A stretch of 64,000 nucleotides of DNA from Diogma glabrata (GCA_963693315.1 OY856188.1:217329396-217393395), one strand, 5' to 3'. Shown: positions 47,861 to 61,008, numbered from the stretch's first letter. The notes: generated by a model from the sequence alone, not told the origin. Numbers and translations: made by a program.

Positions 47861-50800
47861 TGGCGGCGGCAGGAAGATTGTGCGTGGCCCAAGTGAATGT
47901 CCACCACGCCATAGCAGCGTCAGCTGTAGTGGCCAGGACATTCACTAAGAAACAACTAGGGCTCACGCTGATACAGGAACCCTGGATCCACAAAAACAGG
48001 GTGAGGGGCCTTGCCAACAGCGAGGCGAAGGTAGTATGGGATACTAATGCAGACTCACCTAGAGCGTGCATTATGATTAGGAAAAACATTAATTATATTT
48101 GTCTTTCAGATTTTCTTACCAAGGACTTGGTGGCCATATCAACTACCATCACACTCGGAGGCATTCGCCGCCAGGTAGTGGTAGCATCGGCATACTGTGC
48201 AGGGGACGGGACACAGATACCGCCTACGGAGGTACAGGGGCTGGTAGAATGGTGCAACAAGAAGAAGTGGCCTCTTATCATCGGTTGTGATGCAAATGCT
48301 CACAACGAGACATGGGGAAGTACGGATACAAACCAGAGAGGTGAGTTTCTGTTAGAATTTTTAATAAAAGAAAACCTTAGCGTGTTTAACGTCGGGAACA
48401 CTCCCACCTTTGTCACAAGGGCAAGACAGGAAGTGTTAGATTTAACGGTAGGAAGTATCGAAGTAGGTCAATTCATAAAGAACTGGAGAGTATCAAATGA
48501 ACCCTCCCTGTCGGATCATAGAATGATTCTGTTTGAACTGGATAGTACGAAAGAGGAATCACCCCCATTTCGGAACCCCAGGAACACAAGGTGGGATCAA
48601 TTTAAGGAGCACCTTAAAGAAAGTCTACAGCCAGTAACTGTTAGAGGGACAGTAAAACACTACACCGCGCTGGAACAAGCTGTAGCGGAGGTAAATCTGG
48701 CAATCACCAAGGCGTTTGAAGCCAGCTGCCCAATTACTAAGGTAAAAGAGCAGAGAGAAGCGCTTTGGTGGAGCAAGGAGTTGTCAAAATTAAGAACAGA
48801 AGTACGGAGACTTTTCAATAGAGCAAAGCAATCCGGAAACTGGGAAGAGTATACCAGGGTGCTTACCACCTACAATAAGGAAATTAGGAGGGCAAAGAGG
48901 GGCAGTTTCAGAACCTTTTGTGATAATATCTCGGCAGCGCCTGTAGCGGCTAGGCTGCATAGGGCTTTGACGAAGGACGGTGTCGAGATAAAAACTTCGT
49001 TAAGAAGGCCGGATGGTACGCAAACAGAGGATGAGCAGCAGAGAGCTGCTCTTCTTCTAGGAACACACTTTCCGGGAGGCATAAGCGCGTGTACAGAAGA
49101 CACGGGTAAGCAGAAAACTAAAAGACCAAGCCCAGAGGACTGGAGGGTGGCTGCCTCACTTTTTACGGAGGAACGTATTAAGTGGGCCATAGGCACTTTC
49201 CAGCCATACAAATCACCAGGAGTGGACGGTATAGTCCCAGCTCTCCTGCAGAGGGGGCAAAAGTGGCTGTTACCGCACCTCCTGGGCATATTCAGGAGCA
49301 GTCTGGCGCTTGGGCATATTCCAGAACCATGGAGAACGGCGAAAGTGATATTTATTCCGAAAGTAGGTAAGAAAGATGTCACTCAGCCGAAGTCTCATAG
49401 ACCCATTAGTTTAACATCTTTCATGTTAAAAACGATGGAAAAGGTGATTGACAACTACATAAGAACCAAAACCTTGGCGAGATCACCTTTGCAAGATAGT
49501 CAACACGCATACAGAACGGGCAGATCAACAGAAACCGCGCTGTTCACGTTGACGAAAGAATTAGGAGAGGCGGTGGACAACAAAGAAGTTGCTATCTGTG
49601 CCTTCCTGGACATTGAAGGAGCATTTGATAACACCTCACATGGAGCGGTCAGGAAGGCTCTAAGTGAGAAAAAGGTTGACAACACCACAACCGACTGGAT
49701 GTGTGAGATGCTGAGAACTAGAGTAGCAGAAACCAAGGCTGGGGATTGCAAAATCAGCCTTGGAACCACTAGGGGCTGTCCGCAAGGGGGGGTCTTATCA
49801 CCCCTCATGTGGAGTCTAGTGGTGGATGAAATCCTAACTATATTAAGTAACCAGGGCATTAAATGTCTTGGGTACGCGGATGACATAGTCATTATCGCCA
49901 GAGGTAAGTTCGAAGAAACACTTTGTGATATAGTACAGAGGGGACTGAATCTGGTAGATACTTGGTGCACATCTGTGGGACTAAAACTCAATCTGAGTAA
50001 AACCACGATGGTCTCGTTCACCAAGAAAAGAAAACTTAACATGAAACCCATCATGATGAGGGGCTCCATAATTGAATCTGCACAGGAGACTAAATATCTA
50101 GGAGTAATTCTTGATAGCAAACTCCTGTGGAGAAGCCACATGAAAGCAGTGGTAAACAAGGCCGTAAGAGCTCTAATGGTATGCAAAAACCTTGCGGGTA
50201 AAACTTGGGGGTGCAGCCCAGGAATCCTAAGGTGGATGTATACCATGATAGTTAGACCAGCCATCACTTACGGAGCGGTGGCATGGTGCAAAAGAGCCCA
50301 GTGTAATGCTGGGAAAACTGAATTGGAAAAGGTGCAGAGGCTGGCCTGTATCTGCATAACGGGGGCAATGAGGACTTGTCCTACCGCGTCAATGGAGATG
50401 CTGTTAGGACTGGTTCCGCTCCACTTGCAGATTAAGAGCGTAGCTAGGGAAACCATACTGAGATTTAGCATGGAGGGTATGGGTAAGGAAAAGATCATAA
50501 AGTTTAAATATCGGGATAGTCTCTCAAGGGATAATCCCTTGCTTGAGTTTCCTAAAGATGGAATGATTAAGCAGTACAACTTCGATAAGAAATATACATC
50601 GCAGTTGTGCAAAAAGGCGGAGTGGAGCAGTGAATCCACTACATACCATCTGGGTAACGATGTTATCAAATGGTATGCGGATGGGTCTAAAACCGGAGTA
50701 GGGGTGGGCGCCGGAGTATTTGGACCGAAAACCAAATACTTTGAGCCCATGGGCACCTACCCCAGCGTCTTCCAGGCTGAGATATGTGCAATCGAAAGAT

Positions 50801-51498
50801 GCGCAAACTTTTGCTTAAGAAGGAAATATAAGAATAAGAGAATTGCCATCTTATCAGACAGCCAAGCAGCAATCAATGCGTTACGCTCATACACCATCAC
50901 ATCCAAAATTGTTGGAGACTGTGTGAGCAAGCTAAATAAGCTTGGGAATAGTAACAAAGTAACAGTTTACTGGATACCTGGTCATGCGGGTATCGCAGGT
51001 AATGAAGAAGCCGACAAATTAGCAAGACGAGGTGCTTTAACATCGTTTGTTGGCCCGGAGCCCTTTTGTGGACTGGGGACTAAAGCCATCCACGAAAGGA
51101 TGAGGGAAGCAATTATGACGGATTGGTCCAAAACCTGGGATAACACCGATGGTCTAAGGCAATCCAAGGAGTTGATTGGATCGTTCAATCAAAAGAGAGC
51201 AGTAATGTGCTGTAGGTTAAATAGGAATAACCTAAGAATACTGACAGGGGTTCTTACAGGACACTGTAAACTAAGAAAACACCTTAATAACATTGGGGTG
51301 GAGCAGGGAGACGAATGTAGATTTTGTCTTTTGCAAGAAGAGACCCCAGCCCATCTTCTCAAAGATTGTGGAGCCTTGATCTACATGAGAAGGTTTCATC
51401 TGGGGGAGTATTACATTAACGGGCATGACCTGCATAAACTTAACCCTCTCCATATCCTGAGGTTCCTGAAGGAAGCTGGACTGGAGGAGGTGCTCTAA
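47860..51498 (+). CDS. LINE ORF2 polyprotein: endonuclease, reverse transcriptase, RNase H
   Basis: The frame encodes 1,212 residues without a break. Residues 1-220 form an apurinic-type endonuclease with LIQEPW, GCDANAHNETWG and SLSDHRMI catalytic motifs. The reverse transcriptase has LDIEGAFDN at about 583, RGCPQGGVLSPLMW, and the YADD active site at about 672. RNase H follows with YADGSK (about 938), AEICAIE, LSDSQAA and GHAGIAGNEEADKLA (about 1040), so all four acidic residues are visible. A C-terminal zinc motif (CRFC...H...C) lies at about 1152. The enzyme nicks target DNA and copies the element RNA there. It starts at the ATG overlapping the ORF1 stop (TAATG), suggesting termination-reinitiation. 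All motifs are intact, so the copy may be active. Confidence 0.95.
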   Translation: MAAAGRLCVAQVNVHHAIAASAVVARTFTKKQLGLTLIQEPWIHKNRVRGLANSEAKVVWDTNADSPRACIMIRKNINYICLSDFLTKDLVAISTTITLGGIRRQVVVASAYCAGDGTQIPPTEVQGLVEWCNKKKWPLIIGCDANAHNETWGSTDTNQRGEFLLEFLIKENLSVFNVGNTPTFVTRARQEVLDLTVGSIEVGQFIKNWRVSNEPSLSDHRMILFELDSTKEESPPFRNPRNTRWDQFKEHLKESLQPVTVRGTVKHYTALEQAVAEVNLAITKAFEASCPITKVKEQREALWWSKELSKLRTEVRRLFNRAKQSGNWEEYTRVLTTYNKEIRRAKRGSFRTFCDNISAAPVAARLHRALTKDGVEIKTSLRRPDGTQTEDEQQRAALLLGTHFPGGISACTEDTGKQKTKRPSPEDWRVAASLFTEERIKWAIGTFQPYKSPGVDGIVPALLQRGQKWLLPHLLGIFRSSLALGHIPEPWRTAKVIFIPKVGKKDVTQPKSHRPISLTSFMLKTMEKVIDNYIRTKTLARSPLQDSQHAYRTGRSTETALFTLTKELGEAVDNKEVAICAFLDIEGAFDNTSHGAVRKALSEKKVDNTTTDWMCEMLRTRVAETKAGDCKISLGTTRGCPQGGVLSPLMWSLVVDEILTILSNQGIKCLGYADDIVIIARGKFEETLCDIVQRGLNLVDTWCTSVGLKLNLSKTTMVSFTKKRKLNMKPIMMRGSIIESAQETKYLGVILDSKLLWRSHMKAVVNKAVRALMVCKNLAGKTWGCSPGILRWMYTMIVRPAITYGAVAWCKRAQCNAGKTELEKVQRLACICITGAMRTCPTASMEMLLGLVPLHLQIKSVARETILRFSMEGMGKEKIIKFKYRDSLSRDNPLLEFPKDGMIKQYNFDKKYTSQLCKKAEWSSESTTYHLGNDVIKWYADGSKTGVGVGAGVFGPKTKYFEPMGTYPSVFQAEICAIERCANFCLRRKYKNKRIAILSDSQAAINALRSYTITSKIVGDCVSKLNKLGNSNKVTVYWIPGHAGIAGNEEADKLARRGALTSFVGPEPFCGLGTKAIHERMREAIMTDWSKTWDNTDGLRQSKELIGSFNQKRAVMCCRLNRNNLRILTGVLTGHCKLRKHLNNIGVEQGDECRFCLLQEETPAHLLKDCGALIYMRRFHLGEYYINGHDLHKLNPLHILRFLKEAGLEEVL

Positions 51499-51576
51499 CT
51501 GGGTAGTCACCAGGGAGTAGTAGGGTGGGGTACAATAGATCATTTTGGTCGCAGTACAAAATATAACCACCAAATT

Positions 51577-51590
51577 TTAATCTAATCTAA

Positions 51591-51679
<89 letters not shown>
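51577..51679. repeat. LINE 3' tail (taatc)n followed by (TA)n
   Basis: The sequence ttttaatctaatctaatctaat runs into about 80 bp of TA. The short pentamer repeat is the LINE's own tail. The TA array may be target DNA or an expansion of the tail. Confidence 0.9.
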
Positions 51680-51680
<1 letters not shown>

Positions 51681-51899
51681 CCACTCCAGTGTCCAGTGTT
51701 ATTGTATAACCAGTGTGTTGATGGTTGTTAATGACTTTGTATAACAACACTTTGACCTAAATGGAAGTAGTGCTAACCATAAGACCATTCAACACATATA
51801 TAAATACATTTATATATATACGGTCATAAAAATGTTCTATTTCATTTTTGCCCATCGTATGGAAATTGGTTCTATTGTATATTATACCAAATACTTCCA
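51680..51899. other. junction sequence, unassigned
   Basis: This short stretch lies between the LINE-side TA array and the first readable Helitron codons. It may be the 5' non-coding part of the Helitron. No TC-type 5' terminus could be placed with confidence. Confidence 0.4.
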
Positions 51900-53744
51900 C
51901 ACGGAATGGCTTTTTGATAATTTGTTTGAAAACCAGATTTCAAAAAACGATTTAGTGCATTTGTTCAAAACAGCAGTTGACATGATGTATGTGATACATG
52001 TATAAGTTTCAATAGTTCAGGTTGACAAAACGCCTGCTAGAGGACATGTGAGAAGACTCAATGCTCGAACAATAAACGAAGTGACAATTAATAAAGTCGG
52101 AAATATATTTCAACCGGGATATATTTTTGTTAATAAAAGAAGGATTGATGATTCGAGGGGAAGAAGATGAAGATTTGCACATTTGGAAATGCCGTCTATT
52201 GTTTTACCAAAACATGGTAGATATGTATGCAAAAACATTCGAAACAGAACGTTTAATATTCATTCGTTTAAATCAAACCAAGCTTTTCTCTGAAGTACCA
52301 GTTTATTTGCGAGAGCCAGATTAATATGATGGTTATTCACAAATAACGCACTTACACAAAATCATCTCAAATGCACACGCAAATATCCGATGCCCAGCTT
52401 CGATAAAGATGTTTTCCTACGTCGTGACGAAAAATATGTAACATGAGCTTTCCAGACCACTGAATCCACTGAATCCAAAGTACGCAAAGTGATATCATCA
52501 AAGATTCAGTCAGTTACAGGAAATTCAGTTACATGAAACGATGAATATCCTTTATAAAAAAGAAGAGCCGCAGCAGATGGCGGTAAGGTAATAACATATA
52601 GATATGCAAAACGGGAACATGGAAATAGTTCTTTAAACCTGGATGGTTGTTCCATATTATTCCTTTGATACAAAGAACATACAGATCGCACATAAGCTTG
52701 GAATACGGTATATACGTCAAATCAGTCAAATACGTTAGTTAGAAAGTACTTTAATAAAGGCAATATTTCAGTTTTAGCGTGCTACAATGAAGCAGCACTG
52801 GGATGTATGCATCATTCATTAATGACACATGCAGCGCGTCACCTCCAAACTAAGTTCGGGCTTTGTTTGAAATCATGGTGACCGCTTACAGTTCTTCATC
52901 TACAAGAACGTTATGGGAAAAAATATAAATCGCACATGGTTGATGATATTTCCTGCCCAATATAGCAAAATGATTGAAGATCTGTGCGTAGTATTCGCGA
53001 ACTTATTTCTCAATCATTTATTAATGCTACCGCTGAATCGATCTGCTCCGTCGGTCAATATGAAATTACGTCGTTAATATAAATACAATACTGATGATTA
53101 GGTTCAATATAAATACAATACGGTTGAATAGCATTTCAATTGAAAAGATCACAATTGTCAATTAAATTGATGTTTGCAATCACCATAAAAAAAGTTCACG
53201 CTCAATCATTAAAAGTGCGCGCTTTAGATGTAGAACGGATTGATTTTCGTATGGACAATTATATGTTGCGTAGACAGAATAGAGGCCCGAAAACTAGATA
53301 ATCTCTATATCTGAACCAACAATGGAGCCACAACAAATAATGTATAACCTGCAGAAGCATCCAGAAATTGAACATTAGAAACCTGTAGGTTCTCTTTTCT
53401 TAGTGAGCACTGAGCACATTGAACATATGGGTACTGCGAACATTTGTAAATCTATTTATGTTCTGTATACTGTTCTATAAGGAGATGACACACCTCTACT
53501 AATTCAACAAGTTACTTAAATTTTATTTTTTTGCTTACTTGAAAACTTATTTAATCGCTAATTTTTCATATATCCGAACTGATCAGCTAGAGTGCTGATT
53601 ATTTTTCATCCATATTTTTAAAAAGATAAATTAAAGATTATGCTATATCATTCCCAATTTTTGAAATCATTGCTACTACGTCAACAAAATGTCTGTGCAC
53701 AAGCTTTATTTATAAGCGTAGCAAAGCACGCCGGGTCTTGCTAG
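51900..53744 (+). mobile_element. decayed Helitron (Rep/helicase remnants and CTAG 3' end)
   Basis: The plus strand preserves the order of Helitron Rep proteins through many stops and frameshifts. At about 51940 it reads NDLVHLFKTAV, and at about 52020 VDKTPARGHVRRLNARTINE. At about 52540 it reads DEYPL, stop, KRRAAADGG. At about 52640 it reads WLFHIIPLIQRTYRSHISLE and then VKSVKYV, with KYFNKGN at about 52745. These match the usual Helitron blocks (DKTP..H.RRFNAPTI, GYPLYRRR, HINVE, VKS.KYI..Y.NKG). The 3' end reads caaagcacgccgggtcttgCTAG followed by T, the CTAG terminus and A/T insertion context of Helitrons, with TAGCAA/TTGCTA able to pair. The helicase domain is not readable. The copy is inactive. 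Confidence 0.8.
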
Positions 53745-55252
<1,508 letters not shown>

Positions 55253-55256
55253 GAAC

Positions 55257-55268
55257 TGGGGGCTCAAC
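55257..55268 (+). promoter_or_regulatory. primer binding site
   Basis: TGGGGGCTCAAC begins four bases after the 5' LTR. TGG at the start pairs with the CCA end of a tRNA. The first nine bases equal the tRNA-Pro primer site used by some retroelements. The match then ends, so the exact tRNA is uncertain. Confidence 0.6.
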
Positions 55269-55660
55269 TTTAAACAAAGAATTTGCGGAATTTTTTAAAG
55301 GATTTATTTTATGTACGAGGTCATTTAACATCTTTAACAAGATTTTCAACGAGGGACATTTGTTCGATTGAATTCGCACCGTTGGAATACAATATTGTAA
55401 GGTTTTTTAATATTTAATAATAAAACGTAAAATTAGTGTTACATTTTTGTGAAAACAATTTAATTTATGAACAAGTATAAAAGTGCCGTTGTATTTGATT
55501 AATTAGCCGTTGTATTTAATTAACTTTCAATTAAAAATTAAAATAGAGTGCTACTCAAAAAGTTTCATTTTAATTCAAAATTATCTAATCGATATTTTCC
55601 GACTTTTTATTAGAAATAGATTTGATCTTTTGGTAATAAGAAAAAGTTTTGTTGTTTAGT

Positions 55661-57118
55661 ATGCCGGTCAATAAAAAAAGTAGAGCACAAAAGAATAGAC
55701 GCCGTTTGTCTAATTCTGAGGATGATAGCACAATTTCGGAACATTTCTTAAAACAATTTCAAGAAAGTCTTAGAAGAATAGGCAATTCAAGCGGCAATGC
55801 GAATGCACAAACAAGTAGTAATGGACCTGATAATAACGCAATAACAGAAGAGTTAAATAGATTAAGACAAGAAAATGAGGAATTAAAAAAACATTTTCCG
55901 ACTACTTCAAGTCAATGCAATCCTGCGGATGCTTTGGAAAGAGCAGAAATTATTCCACAAACCAATACGAATCGTTCTTCAATGGGTTTTATGGACATTA
56001 AAGATTCAGTTTCAGAATTTGATGGTAATGCGAACTATAAAATTGAAACGTGGCTAGAAGAGTTTGAAAGTATGGCGTATCTCATGTCACGGAATCCATT
56101 AGAAAAATTAATTTATGCGAAAAGATTATTAATAGGCTCCGCGAAAATTGCATTGCGTACTAGAACCGACCTAATTTCTTATGATAAATTGAAAGAATTT
56201 TTAATATCAGAATTTTCTGTAGCTTTCAATAGTGCGGACATACATTTTAAATTAGCAAATCGCAAGAAAAAAGAAAGTGAGTCGTTTAGAGACTTTTATT
56301 TTGCAATGCGAGAGTTAGGCGCGTTGGGAAATGTTGACGAAATTTCAATAATTAAATACACTATTAATGGAATTAACGATGTAGAGAGCAATAAAGTAAT
56401 TTTGTATGGAGCGACAAATGTGGTAGAATTCAAAATAAAGCTAGATTTATATCAAGAGTTTAGATCCAAAATTTCGAATTCGATGCGTAATACCAATTCC
56501 AATAATAGACGTTTACCGATGTTAAGATGTTTTAATTGTGGTAAGGTAGGCCATGAGTCAAAAAATTGTCGTAAAAAAATAGATGGACCAAAATGTTTTA
56601 GATGTGGCGAATATGGCCATATAGCTCCAAATTGCTCAAAATTAAACCCAAAATCCTCATTAGAGCCTCATGAAAAAAGAGAAACAAAGTTTGTAGAGAA
56701 ATCTAAAGTGAACAAATGCAACTTAAAATTAATAAAAATAAATAGTCAAGAAGTAAAAGCACTTATCGATACTGGTAGTGATTTAACATTGTTGCGAGAA
56801 GATATTTACAATGAAATAGGTTCTCCTCAAGTTGAAAATAAGACGTCAAATTTGTTAGGGATAGGAGAAACCGAAGTAAAAACACTTGGTTGTTTTCAAG
56901 CACAGATAGAATTAGACGAAATGTGTTGTGATGCAACAATTCATATAGTTCCTCGGCAGTCACTAAACTTAGAATGTATAATAGGAAATGACATTCTTAT
57001 AGGTACAAAGATATTTCTTCGAGAAAAAGAGATTAAAATAGAAAAGTTAAAAGAAGACGACATATTTTCGTGTTTCAATATTGAAGAAAAAGAAGACGGT
57101 CCTGAAATAAAAAATTAA
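55661..57118 (+). CDS. Gag-protease of the gypsy element, 485 residues
   Basis: It starts at ATG 55661 (MPVNKKSRAQ), the first ATG in frame. Upstream frame sequence lacks a start of its own. A Leu/Glu-rich coiled coil (LNRLRQENEELKKH) lies near residue 65-80. A capsid-like helical region occupies about 120-280. Two CCHC zinc knuckles, CFNCGKVGHESKNC (about 290) and CFRCGEYGHIAPNC (about 311), bind element RNA. An aspartic protease follows with the active site LIDTGSD at about 367 and IIGNDIL at about 450. Gag forms the particle and the protease processes it. The frame ends at TAA 57116-57118, and the same frame continues open on the other side into pol. Confidence 0.93.
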   Translation: MPVNKKSRAQKNRRRLSNSEDDSTISEHFLKQFQESLRRIGNSSGNANAQTSSNGPDNNAITEELNRLRQENEELKKHFPTTSSQCNPADALERAEIIPQTNTNRSSMGFMDIKDSVSEFDGNANYKIETWLEEFESMAYLMSRNPLEKLIYAKRLLIGSAKIALRTRTDLISYDKLKEFLISEFSVAFNSADIHFKLANRKKKESESFRDFYFAMRELGALGNVDEISIIKYTINGINDVESNKVILYGATNVVEFKIKLDLYQEFRSKISNSMRNTNSNNRRLPMLRCFNCGKVGHESKNCRKKIDGPKCFRCGEYGHIAPNCSKLNPKSSLEPHEKRETKFVEKSKVNKCNLKLIKINSQEVKALIDTGSDLTLLREDIYNEIGSPQVENKTSNLLGIGETEVKTLGCFQAQIELDEMCCDATIHIVPRQSLNLECIIGNDILIGTKIFLREKEIKIEKLKEDDIFSCFNIEEKEDGPEIKN

Positions 57119-57190
57119 AAATTCGAAAATCCTATTCTTGATATTATAAAAGAGTTTAAGCCTAACTGTACTAAAAAATCCCCAATTAAA

Positions 57191-59731
57191 ATGAAAATTT
57201 TACTAACAAGTGAGAAACCAATATGGCAACCGCCAAGACGATTAGCACCTGGGGAAAAAATTGAAGTAGATCTCCAAATATCGGATTGGTTAGAGAAGGG
57301 AATTATACGTCAATCATCATCTGAATTCGCAAGCCCTATTGTCTTAGTAAACAAAAAAGATAACACCAAACGTATTTGTATCGACTTTCGTAGATTAAAT
57401 AAAGTCATATTAATGGATCGATTCCCTCTTCCGTTAATTGAAGATCAGATAGATAAGCTGTATGGTGGTAAAATTTTTTCAACCTTGGACTTGGAAAATG
57501 GGTTCTTTCATGTGCCCGTAGAAGAAGAAAGCCGTAAATTTACTGCATTCGTCACACCTTCAGGTCACTACGAATTCAACAAAGTTCCTTTTGGACTTTG
57601 TACATCACCAGCTGTATTCCAACGTTACGTGGACTATGTTTTTAGAAATTTAGTGGCTAAAGGATATGTGATTATATACATGGACGATATAATCATCATC
57701 GCAACAGATGAAGAAGAAGCTATATTGAAAATTAAAGAAGTTCTAACAACCGCCAGTGAATTTGGACTCAATTTTAAATGGAAAAAATGCAAATTTTTAT
57801 GCAAGGAAATAGAATTCTTAGGTTACGTTATTTCAGAAGGGGTTGTAAAGCCATCTCAAACCAAAATTAATGCTGTGGTTAATTTTTCGAAACCAAAAAC
57901 AATCAAGAATGTTCAAAGTTTTCTGGGACTAACAGGATATTTTAGGAAGTTCATAAGAGATTATTCAACAAAAGCAAAACCTCTATCAGATTTATTACGA
58001 AAAGACGCTAAGTTTGAGTTTGGGCAACTGCAAAGAGAAGCATTTGAGATATTAAAAAATTGTTTAACTAATAATACTCTTTTAAAAATTTACAGTCCAA
58101 ATGTAGAAACCGAATTACACACAGACGCCTCCAAAATTGGATTCGGAGCAATACTAATGCAAAAATCAAGAGATGACAACGAATTCCATCCCGTTTACTA
58201 TTATAGTAAAAAGACGTCTCCTGCTCAAGAAAAATATAGCAGCTACGAGCTAGAAGTTTTGGCCATAGTTAGTGCTTTAAAGAAGTTGAGAGTGTACCTA
58301 CTTGGTATAAAATTCAAAATTATAACCGATTGCGCCGCTTTTAAGATGACGATGATGAAAAAAGATATAGCACCACGTATAGCAGGCTGGGCATTGCTAT
58401 TAGAAGACTTCAACTATAAATTGGAACATCGATCAAATATTAAGATGAAACATGTTGATGCATTAAGCCGTAATCCTCATGTGATGATAGTTACCAATGA
58501 ATTAGTTAGCCGAATACAAGCTGGTCAGGATAAAGATGAAAATTTGAATGTTATCAAAAAATTGCTAGAACATGGACCATATCAAGATTATTTACTGGAG
58601 AGAGGGATTTTATTTAAGCTAGACGATGAAGGCAGAAAACTGTTTTGTGTCCCAAAATTAATGCAATCAGAAATAATCAGGACAACGCATGAGCAAGGTC
58701 ATTTTGGTGTAAAGAAGATGATCGAGTTAATCCAAAGGGAATACCATATCCCAAAGTTAAGAGAAAGATGTAATAACTGTAGGCAAAACTGCATTCCATG
58801 CATATTAGCTGAGAGAAAAGCTGGAAAACAAGAGGGGTTCCTGAATACAATTGATAAAGATAATTATCCGTTGTTGACATATCATATTGATCATCTTGGC
58901 CCGTTGAACTCTACTGCTAAAAATTATAAACATTTATTTTCCGTTATAGATTCATTTTCAAAATTTGTTTGGCTGTATCCAGTAAAAAGTACAACAACTG
59001 CAGAGGTGTTACAAAAATTGGAAATCCAAAAAACTAATTTTGGTAACCCAAAAAGAATTATTACTGACAGAGGCACTGCTTTCACATCTAACGAATTCGG
59101 ACAATATTGCGATGAAAACAAAATTGAGTTGCTTCAAATCACAACTGGAGTACCAAGAGGAAATGGCCAGATCGAGAGGATAAATAGAATTATCATTCCA
59201 GCGCTTACAAAATTATCGATTGAACATCCAGAACAATGGTATAAATATACAAATAGGTTGCAACGATTCCTCAACTCAACATGGCAGAGAAGTATATCTA
59301 CAACACCATTCGAGGTTATGTTTGGAGTTAAAATGCGTAATACTGAAGACATACAAATTGCAGAGGTTATCCAAGAAGAAATTACAAACGACTTTAATGA
59401 AGAACGAGAGCAAGCAAGAAAGGAAGCAAGAAAGAACATTTTACGAATGCAAGCAGAAAATACAAAAAATTACAACTCAAAACGAAAAAAAGCTATAACA
59501 TACTTAGTTGGTGATTTGGTAGCAGTTAAACGAACCCAGTTTGGAAGTGGGTTGAAGATTTTTCCGAAATTCTTAGGTCCCTACAAGATAATAAAAGTAT
59601 GTAATAACGACAGGTACGACATCGAAAAAGTTGGTGAACACAGTGGACCAATAAAAACCAGCTCAAGTGCAGATAATTTAAAGCCATGGAAGAATTATTA
59701 CCCATACGATTCCGAAGATTCCAGCGATTAA
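57191..59731 (+). CDS. Pol of the gypsy element: RT, RNase H, integrase
   Basis: The listed start is the first ATG after the gag stop, but the same frame is open from 57119 and already reads like the segment before RT (NPILDIIKEFKP), so real translation may come from gag. Numbering from 57191, reverse transcriptase includes FSTLDLENGFFHVPV and the YMDD site at about 162. RNase H has HTDASKIGFG, ELEVLAIVSALK and ITDCAAF. Integrase has an H-H-C-C finger (HEQGHFGVKKM...CNNC...C) and a DD35E core at D567, D626 and E662. A GPY/F motif (FPKFLGPYKII) lies near the C-terminus. There is no chromodomain. All catalytic residues are present, so the enzyme looks functional apart from the upstream stop. 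Confidence 0.95.
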   Translation: MKILLTSEKPIWQPPRRLAPGEKIEVDLQISDWLEKGIIRQSSSEFASPIVLVNKKDNTKRICIDFRRLNKVILMDRFPLPLIEDQIDKLYGGKIFSTLDLENGFFHVPVEEESRKFTAFVTPSGHYEFNKVPFGLCTSPAVFQRYVDYVFRNLVAKGYVIIYMDDIIIIATDEEEAILKIKEVLTTASEFGLNFKWKKCKFLCKEIEFLGYVISEGVVKPSQTKINAVVNFSKPKTIKNVQSFLGLTGYFRKFIRDYSTKAKPLSDLLRKDAKFEFGQLQREAFEILKNCLTNNTLLKIYSPNVETELHTDASKIGFGAILMQKSRDDNEFHPVYYYSKKTSPAQEKYSSYELEVLAIVSALKKLRVYLLGIKFKIITDCAAFKMTMMKKDIAPRIAGWALLLEDFNYKLEHRSNIKMKHVDALSRNPHVMIVTNELVSRIQAGQDKDENLNVIKKLLEHGPYQDYLLERGILFKLDDEGRKLFCVPKLMQSEIIRTTHEQGHFGVKKMIELIQREYHIPKLRERCNNCRQNCIPCILAERKAGKQEGFLNTIDKDNYPLLTYHIDHLGPLNSTAKNYKHLFSVIDSFSKFVWLYPVKSTTTAEVLQKLEIQKTNFGNPKRIITDRGTAFTSNEFGQYCDENKIELLQITTGVPRGNGQIERINRIIIPALTKLSIEHPEQWYKYTNRLQRFLNSTWQRSISTTPFEVMFGVKMRNTEDIQIAEVIQEEITNDFNEEREQARKEARKNILRMQAENTKNYNSKRKKAITYLVGDLVAVKRTQFGSGLKIFPKFLGPYKIIKVCNNDRYDIEKVGEHSGPIKTSSSADNLKPWKNYYPYDSEDSSD

Positions 59732-60008
59732 TAAGGACAAGCAACAAATATTAAATATTAAAAGACGAGTATTCAAGAAGAAGAAAAGACGTAATTAATT
59801 TAAGACGACAATAATGAAGACGCTATCAACAAGAGGACATCATTCAGCAAGACGCCATATAGACGAATTATAATTACAAGATGAATGCCAGGAAGACGTA
59901 TATGATGTGTTCAAGTAAGACGAAAACAAATAAGACGAAGAAGTTTAAGTTGCTACTTATTAATTTAGATGTTTGCCGGGGCGGCAAAAAATGCAGGATG
60001 GCCGAGTT
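59732..60008 (+). other. gypsy 3' untranslated segment
   Basis: About 277 bp between the pol stop and the 3' LTR. It contains repeated aagacgaa/gacgaa strings. A purine-rich polypurine tract directly before the LTR is not obvious (the last bases are ggatggccgagtt). Confidence 0.6.

Positions 60009-61008
<1,000 letters not shown>

Larger units (their letters stand above)
46258..51597 (+). mobile_element. full-length non-LTR retrotransposon (LINE), I/LOA/R1 group
   Basis: A 5' leader of about 290 bp, ORF1, ORF2 and a short 3' end finishing in (taatc)-type repeats at 51577-51597 are all present without breaks. It is GC-richer than all surrounding DNA, as expected for a recent arrival. Endonuclease, reverse transcriptase and RNase H with intact motifs place it in the I/LOA/R1 group. 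The RNase H favours I or LOA over R1. (TA)n borders both sides. No target duplication can be resolved in the TA arrays. Confidence 0.9.

Noticed and set aside
47697..51573. Minus-strand frames opposite the LINE (for example 49500-50267, 255 codons)
   Set aside because: They are shadows of the GC-rich ORF1/ORF2 coding sequence. They lack domains and conserved motifs.
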